A stretch of DNA of 11,221 nucleotides from a bacterium (GCA_021839785.1 JAKCAB010000353.1:1-11221), one strand, 5' to 3'. Counted from the first letter of the stretch, positions 1-8,049 are shown. Numbers and translations: made by a program. Notes: generated by a model not told the origin, from the sequence alone.

Positions 1-4
1 CGCT

Positions 5-1150
5 TCACCAAAGCGGAAAGGCGGGATCGACCTCGGCCGCCCAGGCGGCCAGGCCGCCCCGCACATTCTTCGCGGATTTGAAGCCGCGCGCCTGGAGCAA
101 TTCCACCGCCCGCGACGAGCGTGTGCCAATTCGGCAGACCAGCAGGTAGGCGCCGTTCGGATCGAGTTCGCCAGCGCGTTCCGACAGGACGCTCAGCGGG
201 ATTTGCCGCGCGCCCGGCAGGCTGGCGACGGCCCATTCGGTCGGTTCGCGGACGTCCACCACCACGACCCCGCATGATGGGTCGTCGAGCGCGCGCTTCA
301 TTTCCTGCACACTCGCTTCGTTGGCGTTCGCGCCGGTGCCAGCTTCCCCGCGAACGCTGCAGAACTGGTCGTAGTCGATCAGTTCCGTGAGGATCGGTTT
401 CTCGCCGCAAATCGGACAAGCCGGGTCGCGACGCACCTTCAGTTCCTTGAACCGCGTCTCCAGCGCATTGAAAAGCAATAGCCGCCCCAGCAACGGTGCG
501 CCTTTGCCGAGAATCAGTTTCACGGCCTCGGTGGCTTGGAGGCAGCCGACGATGCCCGGCAGCACGCCCAGCACACCGCCTTCGGCGCAACTGGGCACCG
601 TGCCCGGCGGCGGCGGTTCCGGGAACAGGCAGCGGTAACAAGGCGCGCCCAGGTGCGGCGCGAACACGCTGGCCTGGCCTTCCCAGCGAAAGATCGAGCC
701 ATAGACGTTCGGCTTGCGCAGCAGCACACAGGCGTCGTTGGTCAGGTAGCGCGTGGCAAAATTGTCCGTGCCGTCCACAACGATGTCGTAGCCGCGCAGG
801 ACCTCGAGCGCGTTGGCGCGGGTCAGGCGCAGGTCGTGCCGCACCACCTCGACCTCCGGATTGAGGCGCGCGAGCGTGTCGCGGGCCGATTCGGTTTTCG
901 GCCGGCCCACGTCCGGCGTGCCGTGGAGCAACTGGCGTTGCAGGTTCGAGAACTCGACCACGTCGAAGTCCACCAAGCCTAACCGCCCCACGCCGGCGGC
1001 GGCGAGGTACATCGCGACCGGCGATCCGAGTCCGCCCGCGCCGATGCATAGCACGCTGGCGGCGCGGAGCTTTTTTTGCCCGGCCAACCCCACTTCGGGC
1101 AGGAGCAGGTGCCGCGAGTACCGGCGGATTTCGTCGTTGCTTAAATCCAT
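5..1150 (-). CDS. moeB: MoeB/ThiF-type sulfur-carrier adenylyltransferase fused to a rhodanese domain
   Basis: This 381-residue E1-like enzyme should adenylate the C-terminal Gly-Gly of a ubiquitin-like sulfur carrier (MoaD, ThiS or CysO type) in the cytoplasm; its rhodanese domain would supply sulfur, as in MoeZ and Uba4/MOCS3. Visible features are the nucleotide loop GAGGLGSP (residues 37-44), the DGTDN motif with D129, the zinc pairs C171/C174 and C245/C248, and C188 in PSCAEGG at the position of the conserved MoeB/ThiF cysteine. The rhodanese domain covers about residues 285-381, with active-site C339 in CRIGTRS. I start at ATG 1150 (MDLSNDEIRRYSRHLL) because that is where family members begin; the frame stays open upstream to about 1207 but that extension looks unrelated and would overlap punA. 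The neighbour punA diverges 26 bp away. Whether it serves molybdopterin, thiamin or cysteine synthesis cannot be read from the window, because no carrier gene is present. Confidence 0.93.
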   Translation of the reverse strand: MDLSNDEIRRYSRHLLLPEVGLAGQKKLRAASVLCIGAGGLGSPVAMYLAAAGVGRLGLVDFDVVEFSNLQRQLLHGTPDVGRPKTESARDTLARLNPEVEVVRHDLRLTRANALEVLRGYDIVVDGTDNFATRYLTNDACVLLRKPNVYGSIFRWEGQASVFAPHLGAPCYRCLFPEPPPPGTVPSCAEGGVLGVLPGIVGCLQATEAVKLILGKGAPLLGRLLLFNALETRFKELKVRRDPACPICGEKPILTELIDYDQFCSVRGEAGTGANANEASVQEMKRALDDPSCGVVVVDVREPTEWAVASLPGARQIPLSVLSERAGELDPNGAYLLVCRIGTRSSRAVELLQARGFKSAKNVRGGLAAWAAEVDPAFPLW

Positions 1151-1176
1151 CTTTGCACCAGTTTCCGCGCAGCGTA

Positions 1177-2136
1177 ATGCCCGGACCCACCAAAGCAAGC
1201 CGCCCACCGGCCACGCGCGCTGCCGGTCTCGCCGCGGAACGGTTGCTGGCGCGTGCGACCGCCACGGTGAAGCGCGCCGGCGCGTTACGACCGACGCTTG
1301 GCATCGTGCTCGGCAGCGGCTTCGGCGGCGTGCTCGACGCCGTCGAGATCGAACGCGAGCTGGCGTTCGACGCCATTCCCGGCTTCGCCGGCGCCGGCGT
1401 GGCGGGTCATGCGGGCAAGTTAATTTTAGGCCGGCTGGGCGGCATACCGGCTTGTCTGCTGGCCGGACGGGCGCATTTCTACGAAGGCCACGACCTCGAC
1501 ACGGTGACGTTTCCGGTTCGTGTGCTGGCCCGCTTGGGCGTCACTGACCTGCTCCTGACCAACGCCGCCGGCGGCATCAATCCAGCGTTCCGGCCCGGCG
1601 ACTTCATGCTGATCGAAGACCACCTCAATTTCCTGGGCGTCAACCCGCTGCGCGGGCCGGCCTGGCCGGGCTGCGAGCGCTTCGTGGATTTGACCGCGGT
1701 GTACGATGCGACGTTGTCGGCGCGACTGGCGCAAGCGGCGCGGGCGGTGAAACTGCGCCTGCGACGCGGCGTGTATCTCGCGGTGTCGGGACCCAGCTAC
1801 GAAACGCCGGCGGAGATTCGCGCCTTCGCGCGGCTGGGCGCGGATGCCGTGGGCATGAGCACCGTGCCGGAGGCCATCGTGTCGCGGCAATGCGGTCTGC
1901 GAGTGGCCGGCCTGAGCGTCATCACCAACCTCGCCGCCGGCCGGTCGGAGCGAACCATCTCGCACGCCGAAGTGCTGGCGATGGCGGCGCGGACGCGGGA
2001 GCAGGCAGGCGCGCTGTTGGCGGAATTTGCACGCGCGTCGCGGAACGAAACCGCGGATCGTTCCGGTTCCCAACTGCCCGGCAACACAGGCGAGAGAGTT
2101 GACGATAGTAACACAAAAGATACTATCAACCCGTGA
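1177..2136 (+). CDS. punA: purine nucleoside phosphorylase, trimeric PNP family
   Basis: The 319-residue product should cleave inosine and guanosine, or their deoxy forms, with phosphate to give free base and (deoxy)ribose-1-phosphate in cytoplasmic purine salvage. Motifs of the PNP/MTAP family appear in order: LGIVLGSGFGG (41-51), GHAGK (78-82), GRAHFYEGHD (97-106), TNAAGGIN (128-135), GPSYETPAEIRAF (205-217) with E209 expected to contact the base or ribose, GMSTVPEAIVSR (226-237) and VITNLAAG (248-255) with the base-specifying N251. I chose ATG 1177; TTG 1153 is in frame but would overlap the likely promoter and 5' leader of the divergent moeB. The homologous part ends near residue 290. The last ~30 residues are polar, do not look like the family, and their DNA carries the promoter and inverted repeat of the following toxin gene. 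The TGA stop overlaps the toxin GTG as GTGA. Family assignment is firm; exact substrate preference is inferred. Confidence 0.93.
   Translation: MPGPTKASRPPATRAAGLAAERLLARATATVKRAGALRPTLGIVLGSGFGGVLDAVEIERELAFDAIPGFAGAGVAGHAGKLILGRLGGIPACLLAGRAHFYEGHDLDTVTFPVRVLARLGVTDLLLTNAAGGINPAFRPGDFMLIEDHLNFLGVNPLRGPAWPGCERFVDLTAVYDATLSARLAQAARAVKLRLRRGVYLAVSGPSYETPAEIRAFARLGADAVGMSTVPEAIVSRQCGLRVAGLSVITNLAAGRSERTISHAEVLAMAARTREQAGALLAEFARASRNETADRSGSQLPGNTGERVDDSNTKDTINP
2099..2127 (+). promoter_or_regulatory. putative sigma70-like promoter with a 7-bp inverted-repeat operator for the toxin-antitoxin pair
   Basis: TTGACG (2099-2104) matches the -35 consensus at five of six positions. It is followed after 16 bp by TACTAT (2121-2126), which matches the -10 consensus at four of six. 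GATAGTA (2104-2110) and TACTATC (2121-2127) form a perfect inverted repeat with a 10-nt spacer that spans the region between the two boxes. That is the expected position for an autorepressor such as the HTH antitoxin encoded downstream. A start site about 7 nt after the -10 box would fall at or beside the toxin GTG at 2133, predicting a leaderless message. The whole element lies inside the 3' end of punA. The boxes and repeat are seen directly; promoter activity and antitoxin binding are inferred. Confidence 0.5.
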
Positions 2137-2483
2137 ACTTTGAAATCCGCGAGTTCACCGAAGCCGGCCGATCTTACTTCGCGGAGTGGTTCGACGGCCT
2201 CGACGCGGTGACCGCGGCGCGGGTGGATCGTTACGTAAGGCGTCTCGAGGCCGGCAATTTGGGAGCCGCCAAGGTGTTGCGGGCCGGGGTCGCGGAGTTA
2301 CGTCTGAATTTCGGGCCAGGCTACCGGGTGTATTTCGGACGCGACGGCCAACGACTTGTCATCCTGCTGGGTGGTGGCAGCAAACGGCGTCAGGATGCCG
2401 ATATCGCCGTTGCGGTGGCGAGGTGGCAGCGTTACTTGCGGGCAAAGAAAGCGGAAGAACATGGCTCTGACACGCCAGTATAA
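2133..2483 (+). CDS. RelE/ParE-superfamily toxin (addiction-module killer protein type)
   Basis: This 116-residue protein matches what I know of the RelE/ParE-superfamily subfamily called 'putative addiction module killer protein' (TIGR02683 type). The signature is the C-terminal run GVAELRLNFGPGYRVYFGRD (52-71), followed by LLGGGSKRRQDADI (78-91) and ARW (96-98). Members of the superfamily are mostly ribosome-dependent or free mRNA interferases, though ParE members poison gyrase; which applies here cannot be told. The GTG at 2133 is the only plausible start, because no in-frame ATG follows in the conserved part. It overlaps the punA stop by 4 nt, has no Shine-Dalgarno sequence, and sits about where transcription from the putative promoter would begin, so translation may be leaderless or coupled to punA. 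The antitoxin gene follows with a 23-nt overlap. Toxin-first order is usual for this subfamily. Confidence 0.88.
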   Translation: MNFEIREFTEAGRSYFAEWFDGLDAVTAARVDRYVRRLEAGNLGAAKVLRAGVAELRLNFGPGYRVYFGRDGQRLVILLGGGSKRRQDADIAVAVARWQRYLRAKKAEEHGSDTPV

Positions 2484-2781
2484 AGATACCGTGGTGGATC
2501 GAATCCGACGCGATCCAAAGTTCGCCCGCGCCCTTTACGCCGAAGCGTTGAGTGCACTGCTCGCCGGCGAAACCGCCGAGGGACTTTCGATGCTGCGGGA
2601 CCTCGTTCACGCGGAGATTACGTTCAAGGAACTGTCCCGCCAGACCGGCTTGGGTGAAAAGGCGCTGCATCGGATGCTGGGCCGGCGAGGCAACCCAACC
2701 ACGCGAAATCTGGGGGCGATCCTCCAAGCCATCCGGACAGACCTTGGCGTCGAACCGCGAGTGGCTGTGGCGGCGGCGTGA
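2461..2781 (+). CDS. helix-turn-helix antitoxin partner of the RelE/ParE-like toxin
   Basis: This 106-residue protein resembles the 'addiction module antidote' family (TIGR02684 type), the regular partner of the upstream toxin. The N-terminal half (about 1-50) is helical and should wrap the toxin. The C-terminal half holds a Cro/C1-like helix-turn-helix at about 53-75, with ITFKELSRQTGLGEKALHRM followed by the recurring GNPTTRNL. It probably neutralises the toxin directly and represses the module by binding DNA; the inverted repeat at 2104-2127 is the obvious candidate operator. I start at ATG 2461 rather than further upstream because the longer frame runs over toxin-coding sequence and loses similarity, and because a purine-rich GGAAG lies a few bases before it. 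The 23-nt overlap with the toxin gene implies coupled translation. Confidence 0.87.
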   Translation: MALTRQYKDTVVDRIRRDPKFARALYAEALSALLAGETAEGLSMLRDLVHAEITFKELSRQTGLGEKALHRMLGRRGNPTTRNLGAILQAIRTDLGVEPRVAVAAA

Positions 2782-2955
2782 CGCCCAGTACGTTGGAGAG
2801 ACTCGAGCTCACACCGCCGGCTATGCTTGGGTCTCTTCCTCAAGGCGTGTGGGTGTTTTCCGCCGAAGCGAAAGCTGTGCGCTTGCTTTGGCGGTTGTCG
2901 CGGCGGGGCAGCTTCCCGGATTGCCAGCCACGTAAACTCAGGCATCCTTCGCCCC

Positions 2956-5097
2956 ATGAAAGCCTGGCTCACGCTCGCCCTGGCGTCGATTTGCGCGCCT
3001 CCGCTGCTCGCTGCGGAAGACGTGGTGTTTGCCGATTTTGGAGGACCGGACTGGGGCACGTGGAAAGCGGAAGGCGACGCTTTTGGCGCGGGTCCCGCTC
3101 CCGGCACGCTGCCGAACCAGCAAGCCGTGACCGGCTTTTACGGCGCGGGCCTGGTGAACAGTTTCCACGGCGGCGACGGCGCGACCGGCAAGCTGACTTC
3201 GCCGGACTTCACACTCAGCCGGCGCTACCTTGGTTTCCTGATTGGCGGCGGCGCGCACGCCGGCCGGACCTGCATCAACCTGGTCGTGGACGGCCAGGTG
3301 GTCCGCACCGCCACGGGCGCCGAAGCCGAGGCGCTCCAACCCGAGGCCTGGGACGTGTCCGGCCTCAAAGGCTCGACCGCGCATCTCGAAATCGTGGATG
3401 CCGAGCGCAGCGGCTGGGGGCACGTGAACGTGGACCAAATCGTGTTCACCGACACCCGCCCCGCCGGCTTGCGCGGGACCGTCTCGCGCGAACTCACGGT
3501 GTCCAAGCGCTACCTGAATTTCCCGGTCCGGACCGGCGCGCCGAAGACGCGGTTGGACGTGCTGGCTGGCGGCCGGTTGATCCGGCAGTTCGACATCGAG
3601 TTGTCTGACCAGCCAGCGTGGTGGGCGTTTCTGGATGTTTCGGCCTGGCGCGGTCAGGCGATCACGTTGCGCGTGGAAAAGTTCCCGCTCGATTCGCAGG
3701 CGCTGGAGCTGGTCGAGCCGGGCGACACGTTCAAAGGCGAGGAGAACTTGTATCGCGAACCGCTGCGACCGCAGTTCCATTTTTCGCCGCGGCGCGGGTG
3801 GAACAACGACCCGAACGGCCTGGTCTATTTCGAGGGCACCTGGCACTTGTTCTTCCAACACAATCCGTACGGCTGGAACTGGGGCAACATGCATTGGGGC
3901 CACGCGACGAGCCGGGACCTGGTGCACTGGGTGGAACAAGGCGAGGCGCTTTACCCGGACGCGTTGGGCACGATGTTCAGCGGCTCGGCGGTGGTGGATT
4001 GGAAAAACACGAGCGGCTTTGGTCGCGATGGCGTGCCGCCGATCGTGCTGTTTTACACGGCCGCCGGCGGCACCAGCGCGGAGTCGGCGGGCCAGCCATT
4101 CACCCAATGCGTGGCTTACAGCACGGATCGCGGCCGGACATGGACCAAGTTCGCCGGCAACCCGGTCTTGAAGGAAATCTCCGCCGGCAACCGCGATCCC
4201 AAGGTGATCTGGCACGCGCCATCGCAACGCTGGATCCTGGTGCTTTATGTGGAGAAAGCCGGCCAGCACACCATCCATTTCTTCGCCTCGCCGAACCTCC
4301 ACGAATGGACCTACCTCAGCGAAGTGCCGGGCTTTTTCGAGTGCCCGGACTTTTTCGAGCTGCCGGTGGAGGGCGACGCTGCCAACAAAAAGTGGGTGCT
4401 CACGGCGGCGAGCAGCGAGTACCTGCTGGGCACGTTCGACGGCACGCGGTTCAAGCCGGAGACACCCAAACTGCCGGGCCACCGCGGGCGGGGCTTTTAC
4501 GCGGCGCAAACGTACAGCGACGCGCCCGCCGGCCGGCGGATCCAGATCGGCTGGGGCCAGATGCCGTCGCCCGGAATGCCGTTCAACCAGATGATGTGCT
4601 TCCCGTGCGAGCTGAGTCTGCATTCGACGCCCGACGGCCCGCGGCTGGCCTGGCAACCGGTGGTCGAGCTGGCGGCGCTCCGGGGTCAAGCGCGCACCGT
4701 GCCACCCGGGCCACTGGCGCCCGGCACGAATCCGCTGGCGGGCTTCGCGGCGGAATTGGTGGAACTGGACGCCACCCTCTCGCCGGACCAGGCCAGTGCG
4801 GTCGGGTTCGTCTTGCGCGGGCAGACGCTGCGGTACGACGTGGCGCGGCAGGAACTGGCGGTGAATGACCTCAAAGTGCCGGTGCCGCTCGTCGAGGGCC
4901 GGCTGCGACTTCAAGCGCTCTTAGACCGAACTTCACTTGAAATTTTTGCCCAGCGGGGTCTTATTTACGTACCCATGCCCGCGATACCGAAAGCCGATGA
5001 CCGGGCGCTGGCAGCCTTCGCCGAAGGCGGTCCCGCGCGGATTCAAGCTTTAACGGCGCGGGCGCTGTGCTCTGCCTGGTCTCCATCGCAACCGTAA
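2956..5097 (+). CDS. secreted GH32 fructan hydrolase (levanase/fructanase type) with N-terminal beta-sandwich domains
   Basis: The 713-residue enzyme should hydrolyse beta-fructosides such as levan, inulin or sucrose outside the cytoplasm. A signal peptide spans residues 1-20 (MKAWLTLALA..., LLAA before EDVVF). About residues 22-168 form a first beta-sandwich-like module (ADFGG ... HVNVDQIVF). Residues about 173-255 resemble the DUF4980 module often found before GH32 (KRYLNFPVRTGAPKTRL, FLDVSAWRGQ). The GH32 five-bladed propeller follows, with nucleophile D285 in WNNDPNG, the transition-state stabiliser D414 in NRDPK, and acid/base E462 in FECPDFF. The C-terminal sandwich covers about 570-705 (LLDRTSLEIFAQRG). 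All three catalytic residues are present. ATG 2956 is chosen because it begins the signal peptide; a longer frame from 2827 adds a non-homologous stretch. The pilin-like gene follows after 12 bp. Substrate specificity is not decidable from sequence alone. Confidence 0.93.
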   Translation: MKAWLTLALASICAPPLLAAEDVVFADFGGPDWGTWKAEGDAFGAGPAPGTLPNQQAVTGFYGAGLVNSFHGGDGATGKLTSPDFTLSRRYLGFLIGGGAHAGRTCINLVVDGQVVRTATGAEAEALQPEAWDVSGLKGSTAHLEIVDAERSGWGHVNVDQIVFTDTRPAGLRGTVSRELTVSKRYLNFPVRTGAPKTRLDVLAGGRLIRQFDIELSDQPAWWAFLDVSAWRGQAITLRVEKFPLDSQALELVEPGDTFKGEENLYREPLRPQFHFSPRRGWNNDPNGLVYFEGTWHLFFQHNPYGWNWGNMHWGHATSRDLVHWVEQGEALYPDALGTMFSGSAVVDWKNTSGFGRDGVPPIVLFYTAAGGTSAESAGQPFTQCVAYSTDRGRTWTKFAGNPVLKEISAGNRDPKVIWHAPSQRWILVLYVEKAGQHTIHFFASPNLHEWTYLSEVPGFFECPDFFELPVEGDAANKKWVLTAASSEYLLGTFDGTRFKPETPKLPGHRGRGFYAAQTYSDAPAGRRIQIGWGQMPSPGMPFNQMMCFPCELSLHSTPDGPRLAWQPVVELAALRGQARTVPPGPLAPGTNPLAGFAAELVELDATLSPDQASAVGFVLRGQTLRYDVARQELAVNDLKVPVPLVEGRLRLQALLDRTSLEIFAQRGLIYVPMPAIPKADDRALAAFAEGGPARIQALTARALCSAWSPSQP

Positions 5098-5109
5098 ACG
5101 ACGTTCGCC

Positions 5110-5922
5110 ATGAACCCCCTTCCCCGTTCGTCCCGCGCCGGTTTTACCTTGATCGAACTCCTGGTGGTGATTGCCATCATCGCCATCCTGGCGGGGATGT
5201 TGCTTCCCGCCCTGGCCCGCGCCAAAGCCAAGGGCGCACGCACCGTCTGCATGAACAACCTCCGCCAGATCAACCTGTTCATGCAGTTCTACACGGACGA
5301 GAACAACGACACCTTCCCCGCCCACCGAAACCAAAACATCAACACGGCCGACGCCGCGCCGTCGCTGACCAACTGGTGGGGGACGACCATCGTGACCTAC
5401 GGCGGCGGCCGGAGTAACCTGTTCCACGACCCGGCCATCAAGGGCAAGCGCCTGGACGATGGCACCACCTGGCAGTGGAAGTTCGACTGCCACCTGGTCG
5501 GTTACGGGTACAACGGCTGGTTCCTGGGCCACCACCCGTACGGCCCCCAAGACATCAACGTGGGCGGAGTCGCGTTTCACGTCGATGATTCCTTCAAACG
5601 CAGCGGCATCGTCAGCCCGTCCATGAATCTGGTGGTGGGCGACAAGCAACCTTACGGCAACCCGCCGTCGTGGGGCAGCAGCCTGTGGTGGGAATCGGCC
5701 TGCATGGATCCCGCCGTGGTGCGGAACAGCTCGTTCCCGACGTATGAAGGCGTGGAGCCCAAGCGCCACCTGGGCCGCGCGGTGATCGCCTTCAACGACG
5801 GGCACGCGGAAGTGCGCCGGAGCGAAAACATCAACCCGCCGGCCAATCCGGCGGACCGCAGCGCCAAGGCGCTCATCAACTCGCAATACTGGGATCCGCT
5901 CCAACGCGCGGGCGCCCGGTAG
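5110..5922 (+). CDS. prepilin-type N-terminal cleavage/methylation protein with H-X9-DG motif
   Basis: This 270-residue protein begins with a short basic leader and a type IV prepilin motif, [21 protein letters not shown]. Cleavage is expected after G11, methylation on F12, and E16 is the conserved +5 glutamate; the hydrophobic helix runs to about residue 36. The rest is a globular exported domain rich in Trp, Asn and Gly. Near the C-terminus H220 is followed by exactly nine residues and then D230-G231 ([18 protein letters not shown]). This is the H-X9-DG signature of a pseudopilin-like family hugely expanded in Verrucomicrobiota, Planctomycetota and Lentisphaerota. The role of that family is unproven; attachment or display through a type II secretion/type IV pilus-like machine is commonly supposed. 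It starts 12 bp after the GH32 stop, so the two are probably co-transcribed. No Shine-Dalgarno is visible. Confidence 0.92.
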   Translation: MNPLPRSSRAGFTLIELLVVIAIIAILAGMLLPALARAKAKGARTVCMNNLRQINLFMQFYTDENNDTFPAHRNQNINTADAAPSLTNWWGTTIVTYGGGRSNLFHDPAIKGKRLDDGTTWQWKFDCHLVGYGYNGWFLGHHPYGPQDINVGGVAFHVDDSFKRSGIVSPSMNLVVGDKQPYGNPPSWGSSLWWESACMDPAVVRNSSFPTYEGVEPKRHLGRAVIAFNDGHAEVRRSENINPPANPADRSAKALINSQYWDPLQRAGAR

Positions 5923-6171
5923 GCGAGTCCGCACCCGAAGACGCCGCTAGCAACGACCGCGACGGCCGCTCCCCATGCCCAACTGAGTAATGCCGAAAGT
6001 TGGCTTGGCTGTGGCTGGGCGCGAAACAAGTCTTGCGCTTGCGCCACGCTTCGGCTGGCCGTGGCAGCCTGAGCACGCACGGGAAATTCATTTGCAGCGA
6101 TAAGTGATTCGAGAAGCGTGAGTTGATGGAGGGGGCTGAACTTTGCCGCCGCAGTTTTTCAGGCTCCGGGC
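5923..6171. other. non-coding stretch between the pilin-like gene and the transposase gene
   Basis: I see no convincing gene in these 249 bases on either strand. Open frames on the minus strand are shadows with no recognisable family. The stretch should contain the left end of the insertion element, but I could not find terminal inverted repeats matching the DNA after the transposase or after the PIN toxin gene. It has several GC-rich short self-complementary segments but no clear terminator with a T run for the pilin-like gene. Confidence 0.4.
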
Positions 6172-8049
6172 ATGAGTCAAACGTCTCGCGCCACGACAAA
6201 CGCCGGTCCGGTGTCTTTGGCCGGAGTGCAAATCCAACTGCTCTCGACTGCCCAAGCCAAAGCCCGCGCCCGCCGACTGCTGGCCAAGCATCGTTATCTG
6301 GGCGACGTGCGCGCCGTGGGCGAGCAACTTTTCTACGCCATCACCGATCCCGGCGGTGACTGGCGGGGCGTGCTGGTTTTTTGCGCCGCCTCCCGCCGCT
6401 TGCGCGCGCGGGACCGATGGATCGGCTGGAGCGAGGAGCAACGCCGGCGGCGCTTGCCGCTGGTCGTCAACCACTGCCGCTTCCTGCTCCTGCCCGACAA
6501 AACCTTTCCCAATCTGGGTTCCCGTTCCCTGCGCTTGACGCTTGACCGCTTGAGCGCCGACTGGCAGGCCCGCTACGGCCATCCCGTGGTGCTGGTCGAA
6601 ACGTTCGTCGATCCCGAACAGTTTTGTGGCACCGTCTATACCCGCCAGCGGCTGGCAGGAACTGGGCGCGACCGACGGCTTTGGCCGCGTGCGCCGCGAT
6701 TTCTACGTCGAGCACCACCAACCCAAGCGCCTCTTCGCCCGCGAACTGGGCAAGCACGCCCGCCGCCGTCTGGCCGCCGACCAGCTCAAACCTACGCTGG
6801 CGATGGTCGAAGCCAGAACCCGCCCGCGCAGCCCGCAGAGTCCCGCGCAAATTCGTTCGCTGGTCGAGCACCTCAAAAGCCTGCCCGATTACCGCGCGCG
6901 GATCGGCCTTTATCCGCTGTGGAGTCTGGTCGCCCTCGGCGTGCTGGCTCATCTGGGCGGCGCCCCGCGCGGCCAAAAGGATTTGGCCAAATTCGCCAAA
7001 GGCCTCGGTCAGGGGCAACGTCGCGCCTTGGGCATCCGCCGGCAGGACGAGCGAACTTTTCCGGCCCCCAGCCAGCCGACCTTTTGCCGGATGATGGAAC
7101 ATATCGACGACGACGCGCTGGAAAAAATCTTCCTCCAGGTGCAGCGACAAATCCGCGGCCCGGCACCCCAGGAGGAACTGGTTGTCCTGGATGGCAAGCA
7201 ACCGCGCCAGGGCGGCGGCCATTCCATGCTCACCGCCGTCACCGTGCCCAGCCAGCACTACCTGGGCAGCGCCATCGTGGACCCCAAGACCAACGAAATC
7301 CCCGTCGCGCGCGCACTCTTCAAAAAGCTCGAACGGGACGGGCGCAAAGTCAGCCTCGACGCCCTGCACACCCAGGGCCAGACCGCGCGCCAACTGGTGC
7401 TCGAACACAGCGCCGACTTTCCGCTGACCGTCAAAGCCAACCCACCCACCGTGCGCGAAAACATTGCACGATTAGTCCCAGCGCCGCCGGCGAGCTTTTC
7501 CCCCTCGGCAAACGACGCCCACGCTGGCGGGCCAGCGTGAGCTCAACAAAGGCCAGCCCGAACGGCGCGGGTTACGCTCGCGCGCGGCCGCCGCCGAGGC
7601 AGTGGAGTTTCCCCGGCGTGGAACAAGTCGCCTTATTGCGGCGCCACTTGCGCCACCACCGCCCGGAAACCGTGGCCCTGGTGACGAGCCTGCCGCCGCA
7701 AGAGTTGAGTGCCGCGCAATGGCTCCAAGACAATCGGGCCGCCTGGGGCATCGAAAGCGGCCTGCACCAGCGCTTGGACGTCTCGCACCGGGACGACTGG
7801 CGCCGGGTGCGTCGGCCCAAGGCGATGCGGTTGATGGGCCTGTTCCGCCGGTTGAGCAACAGCCTGTTCATGCATTGGCGCAGCCGACAGAAGAAACCTC
7901 ACCACAAAACCACCACGGATTTTTTCAGCGTCATGAATGCCGAACGTCATCGCTACGCCATTCGCGGCCTCCAGGCCCGCCACCCCAGCTTCCAAACGAC
8001 TTCGCGAATTCGCCGTGGGGAGCGAGAAATCGGGCAAAAACGAACTTGA
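6172..8049 (+). mobile_element. ISAs1-like insertion element, coding part only; ends not located
   Basis: The element is recognised solely by its transposase gene. Terminal inverted repeats and target duplications could not be identified by eye. The left end should lie between 5923 and 6171. The right end is either in the 32 bp before the VapB-like gene at 8082, or beyond the VapC-like gene near 8731, where a truncated gatB begins. In the second case the toxin-antitoxin pair would be a passenger of the element. Confidence 0.55.
6172..8049 (+). pseudogene. ISAs1-family transposase with N-terminal DUF4338 (DruA-like) domain, broken by three frameshifts
   Basis: The gene reads as one 624-residue protein only if three +1 shifts are repaired. 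Each is explained by one extra C in a C run: 6641-6643, 7500-7504 and 7611-7614. Residues about 20-210 match DUF4338 (HRYLG, GEQLFYAI, DRWIGWSEEQ, VVNHCRFLLLP, VETFVDPEQFCGT, then ASGWQELGATDG after the first shift), the domain family of DruA from Druantia anti-phage systems. Next comes the ISAs1-associated region (SLVEHLKSLPDYR, QPTFCRMMEHID) and a DDE domain. In repaired numbering the catalytic triad is D340 (VVLDGK), D396 (VSLDALHTQ) and E527 (WGIESGLHQRLDVSH), all present. ELNKGQPERRGLRSR lies in the short middle frame. ATG 6172 starts the first frame. As written the product stops early and should be inactive, unless the indels are sequencing errors or are bypassed by slippage. The DUF4338-ISAs1 pairing is recognised from recalled family consensus, not from a search. 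Confidence 0.85.

Noticed and set aside
1153..1176. TTG at 1153 as the punA start.
   Set aside because: It adds eight residues with no family similarity and sits 2 bp from the moeB start codon; ATG 1177 is preferred.
3618..4868. 416-codon plus-strand frame inside the GH32 gene.
   Set aside because: Out-of-frame shadow of GH32, rich in Arg, Gly and Ala, as is usual for GC-rich DNA.
2938..4914. Long minus-strand open frame (658 codons) opposite the GH32 gene.
   Set aside because: It is an antisense shadow: the plus strand has a signal peptide, all GH32 motifs and catalytic residues, while the antisense product is Arg/His/Pro rich with no family.
5876..6199. Minus-strand frames between the pilin-like gene and the transposase, one with a hydrophobic stretch.
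   Set aside because: They overlap the 3' end of the pilin-like gene, have no start signal and match no family I know.
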